Below are positions 45,864 through 59,224 of a stretch of 64,000 bases of DNA, piece after piece. A program made the position numbers and the translations under genes. The number at the start of each line of letters is the position of its first letter. Position 1 is the stretch's first letter. The notes beneath the pieces are model-generated. The model did not search any database and was not told the DNA's origin. It saw only the letters and a list, made by a program, of their open reading frames with translations. Source of the DNA: Ctena decussata (taxonomy: Eukaryota > Mollusca > Bivalvia > Lucinida > Lucinidae); contig OZ022513.1 of assembly GCA_963989385.1 (NCBI GenBank), positions 19,885,928 to 19,949,927 of the forward strand, in the 5' to 3' direction.

Positions 45864-46127
45864 TGTACGCCCAGTAAAGACTCAGATCAGCCTCGGCATC
45901 CACCCAGTCTAACCAGTCTTCGCTGTCCGCAAAGGGATAGTTAAGACCTATGCTATATTGTAAGCGCATGTCCAGGGCGGATGTCCAGGCTGATCTTAGT
46001 CTTCGCTGTCAGCATGGAGAGGACTTAGACTCTCAGCTCCCTTTACGCGAAAAGGGAAGATTCTGCTCGGACTGTTGAATCTACGCGAAGTGCACATGCC
46101 ACCTTGTTAGTTTTGGCGAGTCGCGGC
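45864..46127. repeat. Family A copy lacking its left terminus
   Basis: It starts inside the arm (GTACGCCCAGTAAAGACTCAG) and ends GGCGAGTCGCGGC. Confidence 0.65.
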
Positions 46128-46151
46128 ATATTACGTTTGGTTAATCCAGTC

Positions 46152-46382
46152 GAACCGCGATACGACAAAACCAATAAAGTGTCATATGTACTACGTGAAG
46201 ACTCAGATCAGCCTGGGCATATGGCAAGTCTGATCAGAGTCTTCGCTGTGTACTTTAATGGTAGCTAAGCTATCTCCATGCCACCAGCAAAGACTTTGAT
46301 CAGACTTGGTGAACGCCTAGGCTGATCTTAGTCATTGCTAGGCGCACATGCCACTTTCTTGACTTTTTTCGTGTCGCGACTC
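46152..46382. repeat. Family A copy, diverged
   Basis: GAACCGCGATACGACAAAACC to TTCGTGTCGCGACTC; it lies 24 bp after the previous copy, in the same order. Confidence 0.75.
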
Positions 46383-47027
46383 AATTAAATATTGTCACAC
46401 AGTTATACGCGTGCCGTGTCAGTAATAGTGTATATTCACACACTGAGTAATATTTGAATTGAATTAAAATGAAATTGATGAAAGTAAAAAGTATGCAAAG
46501 ACCAGGAACTGAAACAATCAAAATCCAAATCCAGCCCTCAAACCATAGTTGGAAACAACTAAGATTACAAATAATCAAGATACAGAGAACATATGGCCAA
46601 CCGAGTGAGCAGCTTGTTCCCAAAAGGTGGCCACTCAGCAACCCAAACCGAATCAAAAATAATAAGAACATACATAAGGCAAAACATCACTGAAACTCTG
46701 ACACCAAAAACAGGCAACAGAGAACCAGATGAAACTGGATCAAAATAAGATTATAAATTTTAAAATAATAATAAACATGAGAGATCAAACTTGATACAAT
46801 AAGAATTACGGATTTGTATAATGCATTTTATAGAAGAATGACACAAATGAATAAAAAAAAAAACATGCATATAGACCGACTTTGTAAATTAAGTAATTTA
46901 CTTTCTTTAAGATATAAAAAATCAACAAATAAACATAACTTAATTGCTGTAGAAAAATAAAGTGTTCTGTTTCCTACTAACAAAATTATATTAAATCGCT
47001 AGAGACCGCCAAAGTTTTATCTACGAG

Positions 47028-47170
47028 GTGACCCTGTAGCTCAGTAGGCTAAACGCTGACCCGCTGATCTAGCGGTCCCAAGTTCGATTTCCGAAGGCGG
47101 AAACCTTCTCAGACGTAAACGGTTTCCATTACACAACCTGTCATTATCGTCCTTCCATCCTTGGCAGATA
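47028..47170 (+). repeat. tRNA-derived SINE copy
   Basis: GTAGCTCAGTAGGCTAAACG (box A) and AGTTCGATTTCCG (box B, about 47080-47092) are followed by CTTCTCAGACGTAAACGG and CATTATCGTCC, as in the 25.1-25.6 kb cluster. Confidence 0.65.
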
Positions 47171-48254
47171 GAATTTTCTTCTTTAGTGTCCGGAATTCAC
47201 CCTCATTTAGTAATTTGTAATCTATTATTTGTTTGGGTCTCAGAGTCAACTGCATAACGATTATGCAGATAGTGTGGCTTTTTGCCTCACATTAATAATT
47301 ACATAAATGAGCAACAATTGAGCTAACGCTTAATTTCTAAACATACCGACTTTACAAATTGGCATTATACAATCATAAGATAATTCATATCGTGTCTTTC
47401 GATTCGGCACCAGTGATACCAATTATTTCGCCAATTAAAGAAGTTAGCCGACCTATGCTCTTCATACGATTGCTAATAAGACCAAAGAATATCGGCATCA
47501 ATTATAATAGTATTTCACTAGCACGGTTTCGTTTCTATTCTAACACCAGAAACCAAAAACGTTCTCTAGTGCAGCTCTGGACCAGAAAAGTAAAATAAAA
47601 ACTAAATAAATTTACTTTTATCTTTCAGTTCAAGGAAAATTTAGACACAGTACTGGATAAATCTACATTTTGAATAATTCATTCACTTTAACAACTTTCT
47701 ATCATATCTTATCGTGGTAATCTCCGCCTGGAGCTATTACCTGAAAGCCGAAGTCGTGTCCTAGCGTCGCATTTTACGGAAACGCACGGAAACAACCGGC
47801 AAAAAAATAATCAACTAAAATTTTAACAAATATTGAAAAAAGACCATTTTATCATACAGCTAGACAAATAAAATTTATACCAGATGAAAATATACTCTTT
47901 CTTCTAATCTGATCTATTTGTGATGCATAACATTTTGTATTAATTTGATTCGAAATTAGTCGTTAAATTCATGTGCCCTACTGGTTTTACGGAGATTTTG
48001 TTATTTGTTTTAATTAATTATGTACCTCTAGAAAATCACCCCAAAAAAGACCATTTTGTACTTGTGCTAGAATCAAAATTAAAACACAATATTTAAGATG
48101 AAGAATTTAACTTTCTGATACCGTTTGTGATGTAAAAATATATTAAGAAAAAAAGAATTTATTAAGTGATAATGAAACTTTCCCTTATTACTCGTATATG
48201 TCAAATTGGCTCACACCTGTAGAAGTGCTAGTACGCAGTTTCTTCACTATGGAA

Positions 48255-48830
48255 AACGGCACGCAAAAGACGTAGAGACGAAATAACGCCACGCAAAAAA
48301 GAAGAAAAGACGAATAACGCCATGCAAAAAGATGAAAGGACGAAAAATGACATGCGAAAAGACTAAAAAACGCCATGCAAAAAGACGACGAGACGAAATA
48401 ACGCCACGGGAAAAGACGAAAAGACGAAATAACGCCATGTGAAAAGACGAAATAGCCCCACGCGAAAAGAAAAAAAAAGAAATAACGACATGTGAAAAGA
48501 AGAAAAGACGAAATAACGCCAGGTAAAAACACGAAATAACGTCAGGCTAAAAAAAAAAGACGAAATAACGCCACGCGAAAATAGACGGCATGCAAAATTA
48601 TGAAAAGACGCCACGCGAAAAGACGACAAAATTAAACTTTAAAATGCCGTCTTTTCGAGCGTTTTTTCGCCTTTTTGCTCCGAAATTTCGCCTTTTCGCG
48701 TAGCTGGTTTCGTCTTCCACATGGCGTTATTTCGTCTTTTCGTGTGTTTTTTTCGCATGGTGTTTTTCCTCGTCTTTTCGCATGGCATCTTTTCGTCTTT
48801 TTGTCTTTTCGCGTTTTTCGCGTAAGCAAA
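48255..48830. repeat. GAAAAGACG array with inverted second half
   Basis: 48255-48620 has GAAAAGACGAAATAACGCCA words; 48640-48830 has the complement (ATGGCGTTATTTCGTCTTTT). The two halves can pair. Confidence 0.7.
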
Positions 48831-51800
48831 ATAAAATCCAACACTATTACTTGATATTGACTTTTCGAAACTTGCTAGGTGTTTTTCATGCTTATCAACA
48901 AACGGTTTTTACTTACTTATCCAAACCGATAGTTAAACACCGTATGTAGAAATTAACTACGAATTGCGTTTGGACACAAATCTTGATCGACACAAACTGT
49001 TAAAACTTTTCAGATAGATTGTAAGCAAAATAATATCATTAATTATACGTGATATCGACTTTTCGGATTTTGAGTAAAAGTTTGTTCGACGCAAAATGTT
49101 ATAAGCATTGTTTGCAAAATAAAATCAAATGGTAATACTTGATATTGACTTTCCGGAACTTGTTAGGTGCGTTTCATGGTTATCAACACTCGGTTTTTAC
49201 ATACTTCTTCACACCCATAGTTAAACTTGCGTAAGGGGAAACAGTTTGATTGACGCCAAATATTATAACTTTTAAGACAGAATAAGTAAAATGTAATGGA
49301 ACAGTTATACTTGATATCAACTGTTCTGAACTTGTTAGGTCAGTGCAAAACATGCTTATAAAAACTGGGTTTTAACATATATCTTCAAAGCGATAGTGAA
49401 TCTTCGAACGTAGAAATTTATTACAAATTGCGTTCGGAGAAAAATTTTAATCGACGCAAAATGTTATAACTTTTTAGATGGATAGGAAGCAAAATAAAAT
49501 CGAACAATGATACTTGATATCGAATTTTGGGAACTTGAAAGCTGCTTATCATGCTTATAAACACTGAGTTTAACATATTCTTCAAACCGAGAGTAAATCT
49601 TAGAATGAAGAAATTTATTACAAATTGCGTTAGGGGAAAAGGTTTGATCGACGCAAAATGTTATAACTTTTTACATAGATTAGAAGCAAAATAAAATCGA
49701 ACAATTATACCTGCTATCGACTTAATGGATTTTGTTAGGTGCTTATCATGCTTATCAACATTCGGTTCTAACATATTTCTTCAAACCGATAGTAAATCTT
49801 CGAATGTAGAAATTTATTACAAATTGCGTTAGAGGAAAAAGTTTGATCGACGCAAAATGTAATAACTTTTTAGATGGATAATATGCAAAATAAAATCGAA
49901 CAGTTATACTTGATATCGAATTTTTTGGACTTGTTAGATGCTTATCATGCTTATCAACACTCAGTCTTTACATACAACTTCAAACCGATAATTAAACATC
50001 GTATATAGAAAATAATTACAAATTGCGTCACGGGAAAAATTTTGATCGACGCAAAATGTTATCACTTTTAAGATGTATTATATGCAAAATGAAATCGAAC
50101 AGTTATACTTGATATCGACTTTTCTGAACTTGTTAGGTGCTTATCATGCTTATAAACACTAAGATTTAACATATTTCTTCAAACTGATAGTAAGTCTTCG
50201 AATGTAGAAATTTATTACAAATTGCGTTAGGGGAAAAAGTTTGATCGACGCAAAAGGTTATAACTTTTTAGATGTATTTGAAAAGCAAAATAAAATCGAA
50301 CAATTATACCTGATATCGAATTTTCGGAACTTGTTAGTTTCTTATCATGCTTATAAACACTCGTTTTTTACATACTTTTTCGAACCGATAATTAAACATC
50401 GTATATAGAAATTTATTATAAATTGCGCTCGGGGGAAACTTTTGGTCGACGCAAAATGTTATATCTTTTAAGATGTATTATATGCAAAATAAAACCGAAC
50501 AATGATACTTGATATCGAATTTTCTGAACTTGTAGGTGCTTATCATGCTTATAAACACTGGGTTTTAACATATTCTTCAAACCGAAAGTAAATCTTCAAA
50601 TGTAGAAATTTATTACAAATTGCGTTAGGGGAAAATGTTTTTATCGACGCAAAATGTTATAGCTTTTTAGATGGATTTGAAAAGCAAAATAAAATCGATC
50701 AATTATACTTGATATCAACTGTTCTGAACTTGTTAGTTTCCTATCATCCTTATCAGCACTCGTTTTTTACATACGTTTTCGAACAGATAATTAAACATCG
50801 TATATAGAAAATTATTACAAATTGCGTCACGTAAAAAATTTTGATCGACGCAAAATGTTATAACTTTTAAGATGTATTATATGCAAAATAAAATCGAACA
50901 GTGATACTTGATATCGACTTTTCTGAACTTGTTAGGTGCTTATCATGCTTATAAACACTGAGATTTAACATATTTCTTCAAACTGATAGTAAGTCTTCGA
51001 ATGTAGAAATTTATTACAAATTGCGTTAGGGGAAAAAGTTTGATCGACGCAAAAGGTTATAACTTTTTAGATGTATTTGAAAAGCAAAATAAAATCGAAC
51101 AATTATACCTGATATCGAATTATCGGAACTTGTTAGTTTCTTATCATCCTTATCAGCACTTGTTTTTTACATACTTTTTCGAACCGATAATTAAACATCG
51201 TATATAGAAATTTATTATAAATTGCGCTCGGGGGAAACTTTTGATCGACGCAAAATGTTATATCTTTTAAGATGTATTATATGCAAAATAAAACCGAACA
51301 ATGATACTTGATATCGACTTTTCTGAACTTGTTAGGTGCTTATCATGCTTATAAACACTGGGTTTTAACATATTCTTCAAACCGAAAGTAAATCTTCGAA
51401 TGTAGAAATTTATTACAAATTGCGTTAGGGGAAAAATGCTGATCGACGCAAAATGTTGGAGCTTTTTAGATGGATTGGTCGCAAAATAAAAACGAACAGA
51501 TATACTTGATATCGACTTTTCGGAACTTGAAAGGTGCTTATCATGCTTATCAGCACTCGGTTTTTAGACGTTTTTCAAACCGATAGGTAAACATCGTATA
51601 TAGAAATTTATTACAAATTGCGTTAGGGGAAAACTTTTCATCGACGCAAAATGTTATAACTTTTAAGATGTATTATATGCAAAATAAAATCGAACAGTTA
51701 TACTTGATATCGACTTTTCTGAATTTGTTAGGTGCTTATCATGCTTATAAACACTGGGATTTAACATATTTCTTCAAACTGATAGTAAATCTTCGAATGT

Positions 51801-54800
51801 AGAAATTTATTACAAATTGCGTGAGGGGAAAAAGTTTAATCGACGCAAAAGGTTATAACTTTTTAGATGTATTTGAAAAGCAAAATAAAATCGAACAATT
51901 ATACCTGATATCGAATTTTCGGAACTTGTTAGGTGCTTATCATGCTTATAAACACTGGAATTTAACATATTTCTTCAAACTGATAGTAAATCTTCGAATG
52001 TAGAAATTTATTACAAATTGCGTTAGGGGAAAACGTTCGATCGACGCAAAATGTTTTACCTTTTAGATGGATTGGAAAAGCAAAATAAAAACAAACAGAT
52101 ATACTTGATATTGAATTTTCTGGACTTGTTAGGTGCTTATCATGCTTACCAACACTCGGTTTTTACATACTTTTTTCAAACCGATAATTAAACATCGTAT
52201 ATAGAAATTTATTACAAATTGCGCTCGGGGGAAACTTTTGATCGACGCAAAATGTTATAACTTTTAAGATGTATTATATGCAAAATAAAATCGAACAATG
52301 ATACTTGATATCGACTTTTCTGAACTTGTTATGTGCTTATCATGCTTATAAACCCTGGGTTTTAACATATTCTTCAAACCGAAAGTAAATCTTCGAATGT
52401 AGAAATTTATTACAAATTGCGTTAGGGGAAAATGTTTTTATCGACGCAAAATGTGATAGCTTTTTAGATGGATTGGAAGCAAAATAAAAACAAACAGATA
52501 TACTTGATATCGAATTTTCGGAACTTGAAAGGTGCTTAAGTGCTTATCAGCACTCGGTTTTTCGACGTTTTTCAAACCGATAGGTAAATACCGTATATGG
52601 AAATTTATTACAAATTGCGTTAGGGGAAAACTTTTGATCGACGCAAAATGTTATGACTTTTAAGATGTATTATATGCAAAATAAAATCTAACAGTGATAC
52701 TGTATATCGAATTTTCTGAACTTGTTAGGTGCTTATCATGCTTATAAACACTGGGACTTAACATATTCTTCAAACCGAAAGTAAATCTTCGAATGTAGAA
52801 ATTAATTACAAATTGCGTTAGGGGAAAAAGTTTGATCGACGCAAAAATGTTTTAGCTTTTTAGATGGATTGGACGCAAAATAAAAACGAACAGATATCCT
52901 TGATATCGACTTTTCGGAACTTGAAAGGTGCTTATCATGCTTATCAGCACTCCGTTTTTACACTTTTTTCAAACCGATAGGTAAACATCGTATATAGAAA
53001 TTTATTACAAATTGCGTTAGGGGAAAACTTTTGATCGACGCAAAATGTTATAACTTTTAAGATGTATTAAATGCAAAATAAAATCTAACAGTGATACTTG
53101 ATATCGACCTTTCTGAACTTGATAGGTGCTTATCATGCTTATAAACACTGGGATTTAACATATTTCTTCAAACTGATAGTAAATGTTCGAATGTAGAAAT
53201 TTATTACAAATTGCGTGAGGGGAAAAAGTTTGATCGACGCAAAAGGTTATAACTTTTTAGATGTATTTGAAAAGCAAAATAAAATCGAACAATTATACCT
53301 GATATCGAATTTTCGGAACTTGTTAGGTGCTTATCATGCTTATAAACACTGGGATTTAACATATTTCTTCAAACTGATAGTAAATCTTCGAATGTAGAAA
53401 ATTTATTACAAATTCCGTTAGGTGAAAAAGTTTGATCGACGCAAAATGTTATAACCTTTTAGATGGATTTGAAAAGCAAAATAAAATCGAACAGTTATAC
53501 TTGATATCGAATTTTCTGGACTTGTTAGGGGCTTAACATGCTTACCAACACTCGGTTTTTACATACTTTTTTCAAACCGATAATTAAACATCGTATATAG
53601 AAAATTTATTACAAATTGCGCTGGGGGGAAACTTTTGATCGACGCAAAATGTTATAACTTTTAAGATGTATTATATGCAAAATAAAATCGAACAATGATA
53701 CTTGATATCGACTTTTCTGAACTTATTAGGTGCTTATCATGCTTATAAACCCTGGGTTTTAACATATTCTTCAAACCGAAAGTAAATCTTCGAATGTAGA
53801 AATTTATTACAAAAATTGCGTTAGGGGAAAATGTTTTTATCGACGCAAAATGTTATAGCTTTTTAGATGGATTGGAAGCAAAATAAAAACAAACAGATAT
53901 ACTTGATATCGAATTTTCGGAAGTTGAAAGGTGCTTATCATGCTTATCAGCACTCGGTTTTTAGACGTTTTTCAAACCGATAGGTAAACATCGTATATAG
54001 AAATTTATTATAAATTGCGCTCGGGGGAAACTTTTGATCGACGCAAAATGTTATGACTTTTAAGATGTATTATATGCAAAATAAAATCTAACAGTGATAC
54101 TTGATATCGAATTTTCTGAACTTGTTAGGTGCTTATCATGCTTATAAACACTGGGATTTAACATATTTCTTCAAGCTGATAGTAAATCTTCAAATGTAGA
54201 AATTTATTACAAATTGCGTGAGGGGAAAACGTTTGATCGACGCAAAATGTTAAAACTTTTTAGATGTATTTAAAAAGCAAAATAAAATCGAACAATTATA
54301 CTTGATATCGAATTTTCGGAACTTGTTAGGTGCTTATCATGCTTATAAACACTGGAATTAACATATTTCTTCAAACTGATAGTAAATCTTCGAATGTAGA
54401 AATTTATTACAAATTGCGTTGGAGGAAAAAGTTTGATCGACGCAAAATGTTATAACTTTTTAGATGGATAATATGCAAAATAAAATCGAACAGTTACACT
54501 TGATATCGAATTTTTTGGACTTGTTAGGTGCTTATCATGCTTATCAACACTCGGTCTTTACATACAACTTCAAACCGATAATTAAACATCGTATATAGAA
54601 AAGTATTACAAATTGCGTCACGGGAAAAATTTTGATCGACGCAAATGTTATTACTTTTAAGATGTATTTTATGCAAAATAAAATCGAACAGTGATACTTA
54701 TTACAAATTGCTTGAGGGGAAAACGTTTGATCGACGCAAAATGTTAAAACTTTTTAGATGTATTTGAAAAGCAAAATAAAATCGAACAATTATACTTGAT

Positions 54801-56544
54801 ATCGAATTTTCGGAACTTGTTAGGTGCTTATCATGCTTATAAACACTGGGATTTAACATATTTCTTCAAACTGATAGTAAATCTTCGAATGTAGAAATTT
54901 ATTACAAATTGCATAAGGGGAAAAAGTTTGATCGACGCAAAATGTTATAACTTTTTAGATGGATTGGAAGCAAAATAAAATCGAACAGCTATACTTGGTA
55001 TCGACTTTTCGGAACTTGTTAGGTGCTTATCATGCTTACGAGGGGCATTTCAGAAATAATCTAAATTATCTTGGTGTAGCCTTTTGGCTGATATTAAGCA
55101 GTAGTGTTATATATCACTGGAAAGGTAAATTCAAGTGCTTCAGAATGTTATGCATTAAAAGAATTTCTAAGTCACCCATGCGTGACAGCACGCGCTTATA
55201 CGTCATAAGGGTGTGGACACTGGAAACTGTACTTTTTCACTGAAAGTCTCTTGTGTTCTATTGTTGTTTGCTCAATGAGAAAATGATATATTCTAATGAA
55301 GAAACACGTTATATTGTCCTTTAAATGTAAAATAAGAAATCTAGACAGAAACTGTTTCCAGATTCTGCACAAGTAACATAATAAACGAGATTTTTTCTCT
55401 GCTATGTGGTTATAAATGCAAATTTATTATAAATGCATTATAACAATAAACTGTGATTTTTTACTTATTCACATCCAATTTCAACGAATGACAGACATTT
55501 TATTTCTGAAATGATAAGGTCACTATATTTTGTTACGACTGTCATCAAATCACTGATTAAACTGGATGATACGTGTGCAAAATCCGGAAGTTGCAAGGTC
55601 GCAAAAATTCATATAAAATACAAAACAATAAAATGAAATTATTTTCTAAGAAAAAGAGACAGGCTCAATATATATGACTTTGTTTAATTTAAAAAATTAG
55701 AGTGACATATTGAAAGCAACATTCATACATAAAGACTTGAAATACTTGTTATTTTATATGACATACTGACATTGAAATATGTGGGTGGGTGGGGAAAGTT
55801 ATTGTAAAAAATCAGGTAGGCCACTGACAAAAGAGCATTAGGTGCCGTAAATGATAACAGAAACCAAGCATGACGAATTAAAGTTTATTTATTTTTTGTT
55901 TCATATCTGTCATCAAACATCCACTTTCACTTAAAACGACCTCAAAACCGAAGTTTAAACAGCTAACTATACATTTTAGTTTAGCACAGGAAGTGACGTC
56001 ATGAGAAATGCGCATTGCTCCATGATTAGCCTATCTTGCAAAATAAATCTTATGTTTTAGCAAAGCTGATACAATACTTTTCATACTGGAATATTTTCAA
56101 CATAACAGATAATTATAGGTATCAATCCAGAGCTGCTTGTATCCAGAGCCAAGAAAATGTGAATTTGTCTTCACATAAATATTTCGTCCGTTTCTACCCA
56201 GTGTTCTTACCCTAACAGCAATCGTCAAGGCATATTTTGAAGAAAATACAAGTGACCCAAATTATTTTAGTGAAGACCATTGGGTGATAGGTTAACCTAA
56301 ATTTTGAGACATAAACTTTAAAAATCGTTCAACATTCCTAGGAATAGCAGACTCATTTACACTATTTCTGAAATGCCCCTCGTATCAGCACTCGGTTTTT
56401 ACATTTTTCTTCAAACCGATAGGTAAACATCGTACATGTATATAGAAATTTATTACAAATTGCGTTAAGGGAAAAATTTTGATCGCCGCAAAATGTTATA
56501 ACTTTATTACATTTTGCGTTGTTGTAACATTTTGCGTGGTGACA
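48823..56544 (-). repeat. Right satellite arm, about 32 monomers of 198 bp
   Basis: The same satellite as the left arm, reversed: GATCGACGCAAAATGTTATA recurs about every 198 bp. Alternating dimer types are again visible. Longer-range copies exist: a block near 50191 recurs at 50990 (799 bp, four monomers), and one near 51821 recurs at 53215 (1,394 bp, seven monomers; 60-codon chance frames differ at one residue). A 1,344-bp element interrupts it at 55039. Confidence 0.85.
55039..56382. mobile_element. mariner-type non-autonomous element, TA target
   Basis: CGAGGGGCATTTCAGAAATA opens it and TATTTCTGAAATGCCCCTCG closes it, a perfect 20-bp inverted repeat. TA lies on both sides (55037-55038, 56383-56384). 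Removing it restores GCTTATCAGCAC, the satellite consensus. TA target and CGAGGGG ends fit Tc1/mariner; no transposase frame remains. Confidence 0.85.
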
Positions 56545-56865
56545 TGTCAGCTCTCCAAAACCTAACGGTATTATTTTTCGGTTTTCTTTTACGACGTCGC
56601 CTCTGACGTACGTTAATTCAAAAGAAGTTGAAAATTTTGATCACTTTTAAGCAAGTACAATTTTATTATATTTAATTGTTCGAGTTTGAACAATGACATG
56701 TCGAAATTATTTTGCTTTGTTTTCATATTAGTTTCATGATACAAGAAAAAAAAAAGTAACACATTACTCGACCGGAAACTATTCAAGCTACATGAAATAA
56801 GATGACAAAACTAATGTGGACTCCCAAATACATTTGTATAAAAAGCTAGGCGATGAAACATTAAT
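56545..56865. other. Right flank of the giant structure
   Basis: No gene seen. Confidence 0.4.
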
Positions 56866-57073
56866 GAGCCGCGACACGACAAAACCAACAATGTGGTTGT
56901 GCGCCCAGCGCAGACTCAGATCAGTCTTCACTGTCCGCATGGAGGTAGCTTTGACCCTTAGCTTCTTTTTAAGCACTTAAGGAAGACTCTGATCAAACTG
57001 GGCGGATTTCCAGGCTGATCTGAGTCTGCGCTGGGCGCACAACCACATTGTTAGTTTTCTCGCGTCGCAGCTC
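56866..57073. repeat. Family A copy, deleted in the left arm
   Basis: GAGCCGCGACACGACAAAAC to TCTCGCGTCGCAGCTC. A stretch of the left arm between CAGATCAG and TCTTC is missing. Confidence 0.75.
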
Positions 57074-57208
57074 AATTTTCTTACGAGGAGTGGTTGGGAG
57101 AAGGACAGGTAATTTGTCGTTACCATAAAAACTGTGATTATTAGGACATTTAGCAGTGTTTGGCTATCAAGGTGGTAAATTTGTGGCGAGTTGACAAACA
57201 AAGGCATA

Positions 57209-57479
57209 GCTGAAGTACAAATAGTGAGGAACCAAATCAGAGTTTCCTGCTGGAAGGAGCCCTCACTGTTGCTGATATGAACTCAGAGAATTTAGTCTCG
57301 AAAAGGATAGTTACAGTGATCAGTGATACAGATGTATTGTTTGTAGCTGTGTATTTTGGTTTAAATAATATTTTATTCGTCAGATACAGAAAAAAAATTG
57401 GACCAGGATTTGATCGAAAGCCTAAGGCTCATGAGGACCATCTAGCTGTATGTTTTGATGAGAATCCTGCCCATGTAAG
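57209..57479 (+). CDS. Possible internal exon of an unknown gene
   Basis: The frame is open from about 57209 and reads through LTVADMNSENLVSKRI and HEDHLAVCFDENPAH to a good splice donor, CCCAT|GTAAGT, at 57480. A related end, GAACACTGTCCAT|GTAAGT, is at about 61130-61150. I do not recognise the protein, and the acceptor is uncertain. It may be a real exon or a degenerate duplicate. Confidence 0.25.
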
Positions 57480-57485
57480 TTTTTG

Positions 57486-59224
57486 ACATTTTAGTTCTGC
57501 TATTTTCTTACTCTCTTTATTTTCGTTAATGTATAAAGTATTCGATATTCTTAAATTATACCAGCCTTACCAGAAAACGCCAACTTTACTTTTGGCACGA
57601 AAGTATTTCGCAACTAGAAAGGTCTACACTGATAAGGTTGGCATATACCTGGCAAAAAGTATGCAGAACGTGTTTCTGAAAGACGACAAATGATTCTACA
57701 AAGTACAGGTTGCCTTTTCTTCTTCCCTGTTGAGCGAAGCAACATAAACGAAAGCGGTTTTACCATGAGCATGAGATTTCAGATGTTTCACTGTGCTTTT
57801 TTGAGAGCGTGATGCCCCTGTTTCGACTTCAGCCAACCGATGGAAGACATGTGGCCTCTGTCCTTTTATTGAAGTTTATGATATCGAAAGAAGGCCAGTT
57901 TAGTTGCCAACTAAAATGATCCAAATCATTTTCAAACCATCTTTAAGTGAAACTCAATTATGTTTTATAAGTGTATAGCTGGCTAATCAAGATCATTTGC
58001 AATGTCCGAAACCGTGGTGAGAAGCTTGCAGCGGTACCTCACGCATGCTGATAGAGCAATAGGGACTTCAAACAAATAAAACCTCCTGGAATATTTGGGT
58101 CATTTTAGTTGGCAACGAAAGTGATCTATTTCGATATCATACAGTTGACTAAAATGGTAAAAATACAATGTATGAGCGTGGTGCCTAAATCAGCTTCGCG
58201 CTTGTGTCTATTTTGCATCGCTCGATGGGAAACCAGAAAAGAAAATCGTAATTGCCATTTTTTCAAAAACATTTTCCCCCCTCCCCTAATTTTTTACAGT
58301 TACATAAATATATGTATATAAATATATGCGCATCAGCCCATATTTTACCACCAAACATGATAGTTGGAGCGCTTTTCGTAGGTGACTTGTGTTTAAACAT
58401 TTCAATCACTGATAGGACTATGGAGACTTTTAAGACAAAAGTCATGGAAAACAAAGGGAAGTCTACTATTTCTAGGTTGAATTATTTCACTTACACACCT
58501 GTATGGCCACAGTAATGTAGTTTTTTTCTGTATGTGTAATACAGATATATACTGCCTACCCTATATTTCCTATATAAATGCATCCACTATACATGCTTAC
58601 AGTTTAGAAGAAGCTACTTCTTGCACATGTTCTAAGCGATATTTTGTGAAAGAGTTGAAAAATAAAATGATAGGATATGTATTCTAAATGTCAATGCAAT
58701 GAAATACCTTCATGTCTAAATTCAATTTCAATAATGATGTGTTTTTTGTTGTTGTTTTGTTTTGTTTTTTGTTGTTTTGTTTTTTTAGATTTTTGCAATG
58801 AAAATTGCCCTTTGATAATTTCTTGTATAAACCCAATTTAACATCGACAAGCCATGCATGTTTGAGTTTAAAATTGTAAGAAAACAACATAAAGAGGCAT
58901 CTGTTAAATTTGGGGAAGACCTATTTTCAGCACTTTATGCAGATTTTGGAATTCACTACAAATCAGTGATTAGTACCACTTTAACATTTATGGAACTGAA
59001 CGGGAGGTTGTTTATCAGAAATTATTCATGAATGGATCAGGCATAGTGTAAGTTTATGAACGGCGCGCAAGAATTAACGGTAACCATTCTCGCGCGCAAG
59101 AATTAACGGTAATCATTCTCGCGTGATAGCCGTGTTACGTAAGACCGGTGGTGACTTCAAACTTCATAATAATTTACACTTCACAGTTCAAAAAGTAATA
59201 TCACATAATTTATAATTATAAACA
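57486..59224. other. Intergenic; chance or unknown frames only
   Basis: An 87-codon frame at 58252-58515 (+), ending NYFTYTPVWPQ, is of unknown nature. 58738-58787 is T/G low complexity. 59062-59125 is a two-copy 33-bp repeat (CGCGCAAGAATTAACGGTAA). Confidence 0.4.

Larger units (their letters stand above)
41839..48822. other. Non-coding core of the giant structure
   Basis: Seven kilobases between the arms with no credible gene. It holds inverted repeats at 42203-43085, a hairpin at about 43099-43210, arrays of GAAAAGACG words, a fold-back at 44288-44912, an AAT/ATT palindrome, two family A copies and a tRNA-like SINE. Stretches such as 45006-45315, 45390-45860, 46390-47025 and 47170-48180 show nothing recognisable. 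Confidence 0.5.
35267..56544. mobile_element. Giant 21.3-kb fold-back structure with satellite arms
   Basis: Both outer ends start with the same sequence in opposite orientation: TGTCACCACGCAAAATGTTA at 35267 and its reverse complement ending at 56544 (one mismatch in about 58 bases). Each arm is then an array of a roughly 198-bp satellite, plus-oriented in the left arm and reversed in the right, with a 7-kb non-coding core. Satellite-built inverted arms are the plan of Drosophila Foldback and sea-urchin TU elements, but these arms are far longer. CAGCTCT lies next to both ends (35261-35267 and 56548-56554) but not symmetrically, so a clean target duplication is unproven. No transposase frame is visible. 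Confidence 0.6.

Noticed and set aside
43884..48844. Phe-rich and Lys/Arg-rich frames of 60-115 codons
   Set aside because: They follow from the GAAAAGACG array composition on the two strands and show no conserved domain.
51821..53397. Nearly identical 60-residue ORFs at 51821 and 53215
   Set aside because: They are chance frames in satellite monomers seven units apart; most other monomers have stops in that frame.
35267..56544. CRISPR-like array
   Set aside because: The repeats are contiguous monomers of about 198 bp without spacers, in a eukaryotic context with splice sites and SINEs.
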